Assembly: GCF_905475345.1 (NCBI RefSeq)
Contig: NC_066590.1
Coordinates: 1,168,501-1,232,500 of the forward strand
DNA: 64,000 nt
Direction: 5' to 3'
Origin: Vespula vulgaris
Lineage: Eukaryota > Arthropoda > Insecta > Hymenoptera > Vespidae
The position numbers were made by a program, and so were the translations under genes. Under the pieces are notes generated by a model, which was not told the origin of the DNA, searched no databases, and worked only from the letters and a program-made list of their open reading frames with translations. Of the stretch, positions 23,480 through 34,905 are shown in pieces. Each line of letters opens with the position of its first letter. Positions within the stretch are counted from its first letter, which is position 1.

Positions 23480-25187
23480 ATGTTCGCGATAATGCCGATG
23501 GAGACAGAGGGGCACGGCAGGGAGTTCGGCCGGCGGCAGAAGATGCGCGCCAAGTGCACCGTAGAGTTCGTCTGCAAGTACTGCCAGCGGCGCTTCACCA
23601 AACCGTACAATCTAATGATTCACGAGCGTAGTCACAAGGACGATGTGACCTTCACCTGCGAGGTCTGCGGAAAGTCCTTCAAGCGGCAGGATAATCTCAA
23701 GCAGCACAGGTACCATCAACGTCATTAAAATCCTTTTTTTTATTTTCTTTTTTTGTCTTTGTTTCTGTCTTTGTTTCTTTGTTTCTTTCTTTTTTCTTTT
23801 TTTAAATTTTAAAGAAAAATTCTATTTCTTTCTCTCTCTCTCTCTTTTTTGTCTTTCTGTTTTTTCTCTCTTTCTCTCTCTCTCACTGTGTATTTTTCTA
23901 GTCTCTCTATGTCGAACAGTGAACAAAATTTGCGAAGAATTTGCGTCGGGATCGATCGCTCGGGTGTGGATCGTATGTGAATTCGTTCGTTCGAATCGTT
24001 TTTTATCTTTACTCTTCTTATCGATTTCATCTTTGACAGAGTGTGCCGTCTATCCGTCCATCAGTCCGTCCGTCCGCCCGTCCGTTCGTTCGTTCGTTCG
24101 TTCGTTCGTTCGTTCGTTCGTCCGGGTTAACGTGTAACAGTGCAACGATTGTGCGCGAATCATTAACGATCGTCGAAGTTTGTTCAAGTTTGAAGTTCCG
24201 CTCGTGAGGTAAAAAATGTGTTCGCCGTTAACGAGAATTTTGTTTCGTCGATCGTACTAGCCGTCGGATTTTATCGTGTCGGATTTTACTAGGTGTCCGT
24301 CCACTTGTACTTTTCCGTCGCGGATCCTACGGAATACGCCAAGAAAGTTTTAACTTTCTACGTGAGTTCGAAGTAACGAGAGTGATCGATGAATTTTAGT
24401 GATAGTTTTCGATAAGTGCGTTGAATTTTGATTACCGAGTTAAATGACTCGATCGGATAGTTTCGGGTTGAAGTATCGATCGTTCGATCGATCGGCGATC
24501 GACGGGAAGTCAACCAACCGCAAAGATTTCTTATCGTCTCGTCGGTTAGTTTCAGAAAATTTAATAAATGATTACATTCAATTGGTGGACTCGTTGGAAA
24601 TATGACGAAACGTTTTTTAGATTCGTTCGTAAAATCATTTCGAATTGATCGCGAAGGTAATACTTAGAAGGAGCATAAGATAAACGTTGCGGGCGAGAAG
24701 GAGGTCGCTACCGAGGTGACCTTTTCGCACCATTGGCCTTGCAAAGTTGCACCGTGTCACCTTCACCCATCTCTCTTTCTTTCTCTCTCTCTCTCTTTCT
24801 CTTTCTCTGTCTTTCTTTACCTCTTTCTTTCTCTCGTTGTCTTTCTCTTTCTCGTAGATCGTAGCAAAGGTGCGAATAAAGAGAGAGGATAATCTGTGTT
24901 CGCCTAAGAGTATGCGGGAGGAAAGGGAGTGAAAGAGAAAGAGAAAGAGAAAGAGACAAAGAGGGAGAGAATGAGAATGAGAATGAGAGAGAGAAGGAGA
25001 GAGGTAGAGGGATGGAGGGAGGGAGGGACGAAGAGACGCGCAGCACTTTGAGGATCGGTCTGACCCATAAATCAGACTGAAATAATGCTGCTGGCTCTCT
25101 CGCTTCGCGTTCCGCGAACGAACGCTCGCGCGCGTGCTCTAACGCTCGCGAGCGACTAAGAGAGTGAAAGAAAAAGAAAGAGAGAGA

Positions 25188-25223
<36 letters not shown>

Positions 25224-26007
25224 AGGTGATAAAATAAATCTTCGATACTGGTGGATACTAATGGATACCTTGTATATAACGGCGGTGGTCTTGTTTTCTC
25301 TTCTGTTGTAGATGTGGGTGGCGGTGAGCGGGAGCTCTGAACCTCCTGCACCTTGACACATACACAATGCACACAAGAACAATATCAACAATATCAACAA
25401 GAACAATATCAACAACAACTACAACTATAATATCAACATCAACAACAAGAACAACAAAATTACAACCACGCACTCTTCTTTGATCACCTGCACTCTTTCC
25501 GGGCACGATGAAAGCGCAAGCAACTTTTTACCGCCCCCCACGACATATCCAGCATGTGCTATATCTTATTCTTCTTTTTTGATATACCTTTATCTTTCTC
25601 TCTTTTCCTTCACGGTATTCTCCTTTTTTTTCCTTCTCGCACTCCTATATTAAGCTTTCGTATCATTACTTTATTCGTCAATTTATTATCGAGTCGTCTA
25701 CGTAATTTCTCTTTTTTTTTCTTTCCTTCCCTCCTTCCTTTCTTCTTTCCTTTTTTATTCTCCTTCTTCCGTTTCCCATATCCCTTCGTCTATATCTACT
25801 AACACGGCGCGAACGTTCGATCGATACGATTGATAACGATAGGAAGAGAAAGAAAGTAATTTGAGGAACCGAAGAAAGTTTCCTTCGAGAATACTTTCCT
25901 CATCTTTCGATTTCGACGATCTCTGTTCCAGGAGCATACACTCTGTTCCCTACAAGGGCTCCAACGGCTACTCAAATGGCTGTTCGAATGGCTACTCTAG
26001 GTACTAG
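23480..26007 (+). CDS. drm: Drumstick, odd-skipped family C2H2 zinc-finger protein, two coding exons
   Basis: Coding exons are 23480-23709 and 25932-26007, joined through CACAG|GTACCA and TCTGTTCCAG|GAGCAT. The product is 101 residues. The MFAIMP start, the RRQKMRAKC block and the fingers match the odd-skipped family, and the small size with only two fingers identifies drumstick. Finger 1 is CKYCQRRFTKPYNLMIHERSH. Finger 2 starts CEVCGKSFKRQDNLKQH and is completed by exon 2 as HRSIH, giving canonical C-x2-C-x12-H-x3-H. The tail is short and repetitive (GSNGYSNGCSNGYSRY). In Drosophila, Drm binds the repressor Bowl/Lines system to pattern hindgut, proventriculus and leg joints, acting in the nucleus. 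Without splicing, exon 1 reads on to a stop at 23728, giving 82 residues with a changed finger 2. The related genes odd, sob and bowl are not in this window. Confidence 0.93.
23710..25931 (+). other. drm: drm intron
   Basis: The intron is 2222 bases long. It holds T-rich and CT tracts at 23730-23890, a (CGTT)n tract at 24083-24120, unique sequence at 24130-24770, and CT and GA tracts at 24770-25020 and 25160-25220. It also holds an AACAATATC-type repeat at 25375-25462 and T-rich sequence before the acceptor. At 24714-24766 there is a 7-base inverted repeat, AGGTGAC/GTCACCT. No further coding exon is recognised. Short developmental genes often keep enhancers in such introns, but none can be named here. 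Confidence 0.7.
24083..24120. repeat. (CGTT)n tetranucleotide repeat
   Basis: Nine or so CGTT units in the drm intron, preceded by CGTCCGTC variants. Confidence 0.92.
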
Positions 26008-26460
26008 AAGCCATCCGGCCAACTCTGCTATATACACAGAACAAAATAAGCATTCCTAGAACGCTTTTCTTTCTCTCTAAGAGACACACCAAACCTCTTA
26101 ACAGATATCATACCTGCAATTTCTTTTAATACGTCATGTCGCTGTTAATCATCAAATCCGTTGCTAGCGATTTTCGATTAGAAATTGTTCTCCTCTTGTT
26201 TCTTTTTCTTTCCTTTTTTTTGTTTTCTCTTTCATTTTTTTTTCTTTTTCTTTTTATCTCCACGCACCGTCTATGCATCGTTCTCCCTTGTTCTTCGGCT
26301 TCTTCCATCCATCCCCCTCTTCTTTGATCGTTCTCACTTCTCTCTTTCTCTCTCTCTCTCTTTCTCGTGTTTCCCTTCCATTCCTCGAACCTAGACATCT
26401 AGACGTCAGTCACATCATCGAAAGAAGCTTTCGATGCCACCAATAAACCAGACGACGAAC
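26008..26460 (+). other. drm: Probable 3' untranslated region of drm
   Basis: The sequence after the TAG stop at 26005-26007 is noncoding and T/C-rich. The first exact AATAAA on the plus strand is at 26442-26447, 435 bases past the stop, and is a candidate polyadenylation signal. A weaker AAAATAAG lies at about 26043. Length and signal are inferred. Confidence 0.35.
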
Positions 26461-27430
26461 TAGACTTTCCTCCAACACTCGACGACACAACCTGGTGAAA
26501 AAAGTCGTCGATCGAGTACGGCCTTTTTAATCTGTCCATCAACGGTGTCCTCGTTGAGAAAAAGAAGAAATCGATATCGAACAAGATCGATACCTTCGGT
26601 GGTCGCCGAGCCGCCGTCGAAAGATGAATTCATTAGCGGAGCCGGCCATTTGTCAAAGACAAAGCCGACCCAGCCGGTGAATGGTTTTAACGACGAGACG
26701 AAATCATTGGGAAAAGAAGAGTGAGAGAGAAAGAGATAGAGAGAAGGGAGGATACAGCGACACGGTGGAAAGGACTACCTTCCAACGCTAATAACAATCC
26801 AACTTTAAAGATGTCTATCCTTCGAAACGTACAATTATGGCGCGAGGAAGCGTGCATTCATGAAGGATCTCGAATCGAGCTCGTGCTGCTCCTCCGGGCT
26901 AACATTTCTAAATTGGACTACGTAATAACCCGGAGAAAGAAAGAGAAAGAGAGACAGAGAGAGCTGCTGTTGGATAAGGAGGATGAGGAGTAGGAGGATG
27001 CAGCACCCTGGACGTACCTACTACTTGGTCTTTTCTCTGTTGGCTACCGTGAACCACGCCCAGGCTTCGGGCGACGTGAACCACGTCGTCTCCAACTTGG
27101 AAACATCTGCCACCGTAGTTGAGACTACGAAATCATCAAATCTAACTCCTGGAGAAGGAAAGAGGAAAAGAGATATCTTTGACAAACGAAATCGTGCGGG
27201 AACTCGAGCAACGCTGTCGGCCGGGACGTACACGTACCTACAACTTGATGACCTTGGGGACGTAAAACGAGGCGGGTCCACGCGTCGCTCATGCAAAAAT
27301 ACCAGTCAGCTGGGATCAGCTTCCAGTGGGTGAACCGTTCGCGGAGTTGTCACCTTCGATTTCGTCTCCGGAAGACGGGCTCGTTCGATTGGAAATATGG
27401 CATCGAACCGATCCCCGCAGATGATTTTCC
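26400..27430. other. Repeat-poor island downstream of drm
   Basis: This kilobase stands out for having almost no microsatellite. Several plus-strand stretches have coding-like composition but are interrupted. One, ending at TGA 26496-26498, reads EAFDATNKPDDELDFPPTLD. Another at 26600-26720 reads KPTQPVNGFNDETKSLG before a stop. They do not join into one frame by obvious splice sites. The island could be untranslated sequence of drm, a decayed gene, or conserved regulatory DNA. Confidence 0.35.
26998..27333 (+). CDS. Candidate small secreted protein or peptide precursor, unrecognised
   Basis: An ATG frame of 111 codons lies in a repeat-free island. An in-frame ATG 15 bases upstream, at 26983, would give 116. 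The N-terminus looks like a signal peptide: a basic start, the hydrophobic stretch YYLVFSLLATV, and AQA at 21-23 as a plausible cleavage site. The rest contains dibasic sites: KRKR at 55-58 after a Gly, KR at 63-64 and 90-91, RR at 96-97. There is one cysteine, at 99. That layout resembles a neuropeptide precursor, but I recognise no known peptide. Against it, part of the signal-peptide coding DNA (TTGGCTACCGT near 27050) matches the noncoding duplicated element at 18 kb. A GTGAACC donor-like site overlaps the stop. It may be a chance frame. Confidence 0.25.
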   Translation: MQHPGRTYYLVFSLLATVNHAQASGDVNHVVSNLETSATVVETTKSSNLTPGEGKRKRDIFDKRNRAGTRATLSAGTYTYLQLDDLGDVKRGGSTRRSCKNTSQLGSASSG

Positions 27431-27445
27431 CTTCGTCCTGATCAA

Positions 27446-27493
<48 letters not shown>

Positions 27494-28098
27494 CGCGGAC
27501 TTTACCACCGATGCCATCGTGGATCCGTTTTTTCCCTCTTCTTCTTCTTCTTCTTCTTCTTCTTTTTCTTCTTTTTTTTTAATCTCAATTTTTTTTCCCT
27601 TTCCCTTCTTACATTTCTCTAACATCTTACAGTCATGTCCTTCGCGAGAAGGAACGCCCACGATAGCGCGAGCTGTTCATTCCGAAGACGAGATCGTAGA
27701 GAGCTCAAGTAGAGTGAAAGAGAGATCGTAGATTGCTAACTTATGTGCAGAGAGAGAGAAAGAGCGAAAGACAGACAGAGAAAGATCACAGTAAGACATT
27801 TTTATATTCGATTGTATATTCAATATTGTTAGGTATTTTTTTTCATCATTTTCTTTTTAATGTATTATTTTTTTTCTTTTGCTTTTCCTTTTTTCAACAA
27901 CTTGAATTATTCTCTTTTCTTCGATTAATCCAATTTATATGAATATATTTTTCTCGCGAACCTTTTTTAATTGTCTACGTACACAAATATATACATACAT
28001 ACATACGCATGCACGCAGCAAGGGACCACATACACATACGCACGTTGTAAAAGAATAACACTTTCTCGTACTTTCTCAAGAATACACATTTGTGCGTT

Positions 28099-28100
<2 letters not shown>

Positions 28101-28171
<71 letters not shown>
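28101..28171. repeat. Near-perfect (GA)n microsatellite
   Basis: About 70 bases of uninterrupted GA, among the purest in the window. Confidence 0.95.
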
Positions 28172-28173
<2 letters not shown>

Positions 28174-28738
28174 CGCGAAAAGAAAAAAAGAACCAGCTGA
28201 GGCATCTCGAGGATTATCGAGAGTGGCCGATCAGACGGTCAGAGGGGCAAAATATTGCGATTCATCGGAAAGGGAAACGTTAAAAAAAATAAAATGAAAT
28301 GAAAGAAAAGAAAAGAAAAGAAAAGAAAAGAAAAAAAGGAAAAAAAACAAGAACGAAAATGAAAAGAAAAAAATGGTAGAAAGAAAAAATCATTTTACAA
28401 AAGAGTCTTCTCTCGTCCCTTTCTTTTTCTTTCTCGTATCGTTCGTTGAAAAAAGTAACAACGCGTTGTCGCACTTTGTACATAGCTTTGTGTATCTCTT
28501 CTCTCGCTCTGATATCTTTATAATAACGAATCGTAGACGATTGCGACTATCTCTCCCGAACGTATTATTAATATTAATAATTAATAGTTTTAGAAAATGT
28601 TTTACGAAGAGTAGAGCTTAGTCATGTAATTGTCGTGGTGATCGTCTCTTAGATATCACATAACGACACGTAGAATCGTTATCACGTTGTACCTAGCGAT
28701 AGGAGTGATAATAATGTTATTTTTTTTTAATTAATTAT

Positions 28739-28870
28739 ATATTATTATTATTATTATATTATTATTATATTATATTATATTATATTATATTATTTTATAT
28801 ATTATATTATATATTATTATATTATATATTATTATATTATATATTATTATTATTATTATTATTATTATTC
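28739..28870. repeat. (ATT)n / (TATAT)n tract
   Basis: ATT triplets mixed with ATTATAT units, about 130 bases with no G or C. It is a likely strongly unwinding segment. Confidence 0.93.
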
Positions 28871-29182
28871 TAATAATTAATGTATATCTACACTTACGCC
28901 TTTGTCGCTAGCTTTGCACGTAAAAATAAGCGGTGCACGATCAGCCCGGTGAGAGGATGTTCTGTATCTTATTCTTTCGAAGAGAGAGATAAGACGAGAC
29001 GTGTGCGTGACACCTATTCGTGTGCTTATTCGGGAATCGCAATGTACTTTTAGGTGGGGAAGACCCACCCTACCGGCCTACCAATAAATTCGCCAAGTCG
29101 TAAAACGCTATCTCGTTCTTTCTTCATCCCGACACCTTTCGCACGTTTTCTCCAAATCTTCTTTTTCTTATTTTTCTCTCTT

Positions 29183-29214
<32 letters not shown>

Positions 29215-29604
29215 ATTCTCTTTTTCTATCCTCTCTTTCCCTCTTTCTTTCTCTCTTTCTCTGAATGTAGATAGAGAATCCTTCCCTTACGGTCATCCGT
29301 GCTCGCCCAGCGACCGGCTTTATTGAAAGTCCCCGTCGTGATCTCGATAAGAGTTTCTTTCCTTAACGTAATTCTTCGTTCCTACGAAATCACTTTGTAA
29401 ATTCCGTTCTATACCTAGCCAATGTTCTTTTCTCTGATTTTGTCTTTTTTTTTATTTTTACTGTTATTTTCATTTTTATTTTTATTTTCTAAGAACAATT
29501 CTATGAACTTTGCAAAAAAAGAAAGTTTAAGAATATTAGTGTGCATGTATGTATGTATATATAAAAATTTGTGTGTGTGTGTGTATGTGTCGCGATAAAT
29601 TAAC

Positions 29605-29607
29605 TAA

Positions 29608-29649
<42 letters not shown>
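29605..29649. repeat. (TA)n microsatellite
   Basis: Perfect alternating TA over about 45 bases, followed by unique sequence from 29650. Confidence 0.94.
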
Positions 29650-29652
<3 letters not shown>

Positions 29653-30825
29653 GTTCAGAGTAGCGATGATCACAGACGAGATCGTCGGTACCTCGACGAA
29701 AGAGATGAAGAAGGGCAGCCATAATCGGGACAGGTCTCCCGCAGGCGTGAAATATCCAACCGTTTGTACGAAATTATCGTTCCTGTCACAACATCCTCGA
29801 GAGAAGGAGAGGGCTTATGTACCTCGTCTCTCAATTATGTTCGCGCGATGATTATCGCCACGCGTTTCTCTTCCGTCTGGCTTCTGAGCTTATATTTTTT
29901 ATTGCTGTCAATTCTCATTGGTTTACTAATGACTCGACTATAATTAGGGACACCATTGAACAAAGAAAAAGATGAAGAAGAAGAAAAAGAAGAAGAAGAA
30001 GAAGAAGAAGAAGAAGACGGAAAAATGAAGAAGACGTGTATCCAGTTTCATTGTCTCTGTTTTACATACATAGCTCGATCATTCGTTCGTTCGTTCGTTC
30101 ATTCGTTAATGCATAAGAGTTACTGCTAAGAGATTGCGAAAGATTGTTAAAAGGCTTAGGTAGATAGTACATAGGTAGGTACACGTTGGTAGGCGCGTAC
30201 TGCACCATCCGAGATGCATCCTGTTCGGTACGACTGGAAGCTGCTCTCACCTCCTGGGGCAAAAGTCGTGAGCTGAATGTCACGGTGATTGAATACGACC
30301 CGGTGATGCGCTTCCCGGGATCGGTCGTGCCCCGTCGACTTTCGACGTCTTCTTCCTTTACGCTCGACGCGAATCGATCTAACAAATACACGAAATTTTC
30401 TTTAAATACAGCTATTATCCTTCGGGATCTTTCTCTCTTTTTTCTCGTTTTTTATACCTTTCTATCTCTTCAAATTTTTTCATCATCGCGTCCAAAAATT
30501 GCGACGTTCGTGTTATTTCATTTTCAAGGATCGACGATCGACGAATCGTAAAAAGAAAAATAAAAGAAAAAGAGAAAGAAAGGAAGAAAGAAAGGAGAAA
30601 AAGAAATAGACAAACAGCGAGTTTTTATGGGGAAACCATTTCATCATTATAGCCGAGAACGATCGAGTGGGCGAACGCGAAGAAGCCAACGACGATGGTA
30701 GCGGGCAGAAGCTTCCCATGAGAAACTCTCACCTCCGCGGGCGGAAAGTGAACTTCGCGGTCGACGTAGGAGAGCCTCGGTATTGCCGAGGTAGTAGCCT
30801 GGCACAACTCTTCTACTCGTTGGAT

Positions 30826-30886
30826 ATGGTAGCGATTCTTTTTACGGGTGAAAGGTCGACGAAAAACGTCAGACAATCGCTACCAT
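30826..30886. repeat. Inverted repeat with 12-base perfect arms
   Basis: ATGGTAGCGATT (30826-30837) and AATCGCTACCAT (30875-30886) are exact reverse complements around a 37-base spacer. Inside the spacer, CTTTTTACG and CGAAAAACG can extend the stem after a bulge. It lies in a unique, GC-moderate island (30640-30950), so it is not a by-product of low complexity. It could be a hairpin RNA, a dimeric protein-binding site, or a remnant of a small mobile element. Confidence 0.7.
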
Positions 30887-31533
30887 AATGGCTTCAATGC
30901 CACGGCATTCGCTTTCACTTGTACTTACTTAGTTACTCGTGGAAAACGTAATATATTTAGTACATTTAGTTTGTGGGATCGGTTCATTCAACGATCGAAT
31001 CTTTACCCTTCGACGTTCATCGTTGTTCCATGTTTAAAAGCTCCTGAAGGTCATACCATTCGAGAGACATTTTTCACTTTACTTTTTTCTACTTTTTCCT
31101 CTTCTATCTTTCCTTTCTTTTCTTCTTCTATCTTTATCTTGGACATTATTGATTCCTTTCTATTTTTAATTATTCACGACGCTGTGTAACCCGTTCATAT
31201 ATAGGTACAGGTAGGTACACGTGCATTCTACGAGATTCACACAAAGTTCTTCCTTCCTTTAATCTCACGCGATGTAACTCTCCCGACGTCTATTAAATAA
31301 ATAAGCATTAAACCCTAGAGGCTTAAAAACTGTTCGTTGTAAGCGTGCAATAGCGTAATAAGCGCAAACGCATCTCCATGTATAAGTTATTATTAAACGT
31401 TCTGGTGTCGGTTGCTCCGACTACTCGGCTAAAAGAGAAGAAAAAAGAACGAGAAAAAAGAGAGAAAAAGAAAGGAAGAAAAAGAGGAAGAAAAAATACT
31501 CGAATGTGAGAAGAGAGAAACGGCAAAGGAGCT

Positions 31534-31612
31534 AGGTGTGGATGCGAATGTTATTGGAGATAGATAGTACCAAAAGGTGAGAGTCTTAAAGGTTACTGCC
31601 GCTGGATCACCG
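31534..31612. repeat. Duplicated noncoding element with stem potential, copy A
   Basis: Aligns with 32774-32850. The shared phrases are GGTGTGG.TGCGAAT, TAGTACCA.AAGGT and TAAAGGTTACT.CCGC. ATAGTACC can pair with GGTTACTG with one bulged base, as in copy B. It is not simple sequence and lies in no conserved frame. Confidence 0.7.
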
Positions 31613-32702
31613 TTACATGATAACGGCCAAAAGCACGAAAGACGTTAAGCCGATTTCCAATGTCTTTTTCTCTCTCTCTCTTTCTCTCTTTCTCTGTCTA
31701 TCTATCTCTTTCACTGGGAACTCGAAAAAAAAGAAATACGTTTCCTCAAATCCGAAATTCCAAGAGAATGAGAATGTGTGCGTCTGGCTTTCTAATAATT
31801 ACATTCAAACGTATTCACGAGAGTGGAAGTTACGTAAAAACGAAGGATAGATGTTGAGGAAAAAAAGAAAAAAAAAGGAAAGAAGAAAAAAGAAAAAAAA
31901 GAAAAAGAACGAATTCGAAAATCATCAAAAGGAGACTTTTATCTCTATGAGAGTAATCTCTTGGGATTACAACATATCGGATCGTTGTTTCCGTATTGCA
32001 ATATTATCGTTTTCATAGAGAATCAAAGTGCCATTTATAGGCGGCAATGACCATACTATAATATTATATCGCGACAGGCAAGAGAAGTCGAACTGGCAAA
32101 GCGCGAACGATTCACAAAAGAAGTGAAAGCGTCCCGATGCGATCGTTTGCGTAAGGTGGGGTCAAGGCAAATGAAGAAGGAAGAAAAGTTACAAGGAAAT
32201 GTGCTTTTGTCAAGCAATTAAAAGGTAGAGGAAAGAACGTGTTTAGAGACTAACGAATATCTAAGAGGCTTTCTTCTCTCGAGCAATTCAGAAATCTCGT
32301 AGTAGTAGTAGTAGTAATAGTAACACTTAGCAATAGTAGTAGTAGTAGTATAGATATCTAGTAGTAGTTGCTAACAGCATATGTTGGAACATTTAACGGA
32401 ACATCGATGATCTTTTCAAAGTCTTCCTCTTCTTCGTGAGATCAACGACAACGTTTCTGTGTGATTCGAAAATAAACGTGGGACGTATCTCTCATGGTTA
32501 GCGTTTATGGTATTCTCTCTCTCTCTCTCCCTCTCTCTTTCTTACGATTAGGTATATACATACGCGTGTATCGATAAGTGTGTCGATAGAGGATAGACAA
32601 ATTCATCAATCGATAGAATTATATGACGGAACGTTTGAGAAACGAATAGAACGATTTGTAAAAGGAGAGAAGCAGAGAGAGGGAGAGAGAGAGAAAAAGA
32701 GA

Positions 32703-32747
<45 letters not shown>

Positions 32748-32773
32748 TGAGAGAAAGGGAGAGAGAGAGAGAG

Positions 32774-32850
32774 GTGGGTGTGGGTGCGAATATCGTGGTA
32801 GTACCAGAAGGTAAAGTACGTAAAGGTTACTACCGCATCATCGGCACGTC
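32774..32850. repeat. Duplicated noncoding element with stem potential, copy B
   Basis: The copy of 31534-31612, about 1.24 kb away. Here the stem is better. GTGGTAGTA (32795-32803) pairs with TACTACCGC (32828-32836) with one wobble. After a bulged T, CC pairs with GG, leaving a 19-base loop. It sits directly after a (GA)n tract (32640-32775). Confidence 0.7.
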
Positions 32851-33171
32851 AAACTACCAGCAAGATTAGTCTCCCTTGGGCGAGCACGAGGTGTGCTTTG
32901 CGCTCTTCGTTTCTCTCTCTCTCTCTCTCTCTTTTTCTTTCTCTTTCTCTCTCTTCTGCTCGTTCCATGCTTCTTGTACGCGCCGTAGACATAGGCATCG
33001 GCATAGGCATATCGCGAGGTAGTAACCGACTACATTTGCCAGCCGGTAGGTTGGTAGGTAGGTAGGTCGGTTGGTCGCTCGCCTCGGTAGGTATATTAAA
33101 CGATCCAGTCCCCTCTGGACCGACTCTCTCTCTCTCTCTCTCTCTTTCTCGCTATCTATCTGTGTTTCTCT

Positions 33172-33209
<38 letters not shown>

Positions 33210-33944
33210 GTCTCTTTCGCACGCTCGCGCTCTCGCTCCTTGTCGCGGCCCCATAAGATCTGTGGGAGCGCCTTTCACCTAATTGTTGGCACAATATGTG
33301 AAGACCGAGACACCGAGGTTCCCATCGACTTCTGGAGATGATTTTCCAGCTTGGCGCCTACCACCTCCAGCGACCTAGACTTACTCCGCGGATCGACCTA
33401 GCTACCGGGAGAAATCAACTACATAAATACGTGCCAGACATATGTATTTCCTTTTAAATTAATTGACGTTTGAGAAAAGTTTTCTAACTATCTAAATAAG
33501 ATCTAATTATCATCGTTTCGTTAAATGTATCCGGATCGAAATAAAAGAGAGGAGATAGAGAAATAACAGAAAAAGATGGTAGAAGTAGAAGAAGAATAAG
33601 TAGAAATGGAAGAAGAAGAACAAGTAGAAGAAGAAGAAGTGGAAGAAGAAATACGAAAAAGGGCGTTCGAAGGAGTCTTCTTCCGTCCTCGTTGTCCTCG
33701 TCGTCGTCGTCGTCGTCGTCGTCGTCTTCGTCGTGCCCCTTCGGCGATTCGCCACGATCTATAAATTACGAGACAAGAGCCGCCTCCGCCGACGCGAGTG
33801 AGGTCTCGTTGTGACTCACCAGTCACCGCTGCTGCCACGAAAGAGGAACAGGAAAGGATTCTACCGAGACGTCGGAGTCTATACATATACGTTTATATGT
33901 CTCTCTGTGTGCGCGTGTGTGTGCATGTATGCATGCGTGCGTGT

Positions 33945-33984
<40 letters not shown>

Positions 33985-34873
33985 CTCGTTCGCTGCTGCG
34001 AGCATCAACAATAACGATTATTTACGCCGGCGAAGCATCGACGTTGACGTTTAACGTTCCTCTCCCACCGTGAAGGCCCGAACGATTCGATCGGTCTCCT
34101 CCAGGAGTTCGACCTACACCTACCAACGAAATTATTGCTGCCTTTGCTGAAATTAATTCCGCAAAGGCCGATCGAACTTGTTACGTTTCTATTTTATCGT
34201 CGCAAAGGAATCGCGTCTAATGCGGTTGTAAGTCCGTCCATATATGACGTTGATGTAGACCATTAAAGTATAAAAGTGGGAGGGCTGTTTTCTTTGCATG
34301 CGACTATCCTCTCGTCCTCCACCATTCTTTCCTAATTTATCCTTTCCTCTTTCTTTCTTTCTTTTTTTTCTTTCTTTTTTTCTTCTTCTCTATTTTTTGT
34401 GTGTGCTTTTCTTTCCTTCCTTCCTTCCTTCCTTCCTTCCTTCTTTCTTTCTTTCTCTTTTTCTTTCTTCTCCTTTTTTTTCTTTTCTTTTCTTATTCTT
34501 TCCCTCCTTTCTTTCTTTCTTTCTTTCTTTTCTCTTTTTATTCCCCGAGCATCCCATCCTCGAAGAAAATTTATGTAGTTACGTGGGGTTCTCGAATTTT
34601 CAAAGTTAGTAGCGATAGCATTATTATTCGATCTCGAGCTCCAGAGAGAGAACCGTTAGTTTAAAGACTACTTGGCCCGAAGGCGATATTCTTGCGAATC
34701 TATGTACGCGTAAGTATCTATGTACGCGCGAAATGCGTTACATAGGTTTCTAACCATCGAGAAGTTAGAAATACACGGTGCTCGTGTCAGCGATGCTAAA
34801 GGTCAATTCACATGCATGGACAGGGTAGGCGCCGCGCCGCGCCGCACGAATTACGCCAAGGAAATATTTTCTA

Positions 34874-34905
<32 letters not shown>

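Larger units (their letters stand above)
27430..30640. other. Intergenic microsatellite patchwork
   Basis: Repeats: (CTTT)n 27441-27494, (CTT)n 27538-27565, (GA)n 28101-28171, (GAAAA)n 28296-28332, (ATT)n 28739-28870, CT 29180-29260, (TA)n 29605-29649, (GAA)n 29963-30017 and (GTTC)n 30083-30105. Unique islands at 28380-28720, 28880-29120, 29280-29430, 29655-29960 and 30120-30420 show no conserved frame. The island at 30186-30360 is GC-rich and open on both strands, but nothing in it is recognised. Confidence 0.55.
30890..33440. other. Intergenic DNA around the paired elements
   Basis: Repeats: (AGT)n 32301-32366, (GA)n 32640-32775, (CT)n 33125-33212, A-rich 31860-31910. Unique islands: 30890-31060, 31190-31420, 31500-31670, 31910-32300 and 33215-33440. 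The island near 32025-32085 (CCATTTATAGGCGGCAATGA and flanks) looks like conserved regulatory DNA in texture, with a caudal/Hox-like TTTATAG. No gene is recognised. Confidence 0.5.

Noticed and set aside
24708..25418. 236-codon minus-strand frame inside the drm intron
   Set aside because: Made of Ser-Leu and Arg-Glu runs from CT/GA tracts, with no recognisable domain.
30785..30806. GAGGTAGTAG, the seed of let-7
   Set aside because: Identity stops after the seed (it continues CCTGGCACAA), and no precursor-like stem pairs with it.
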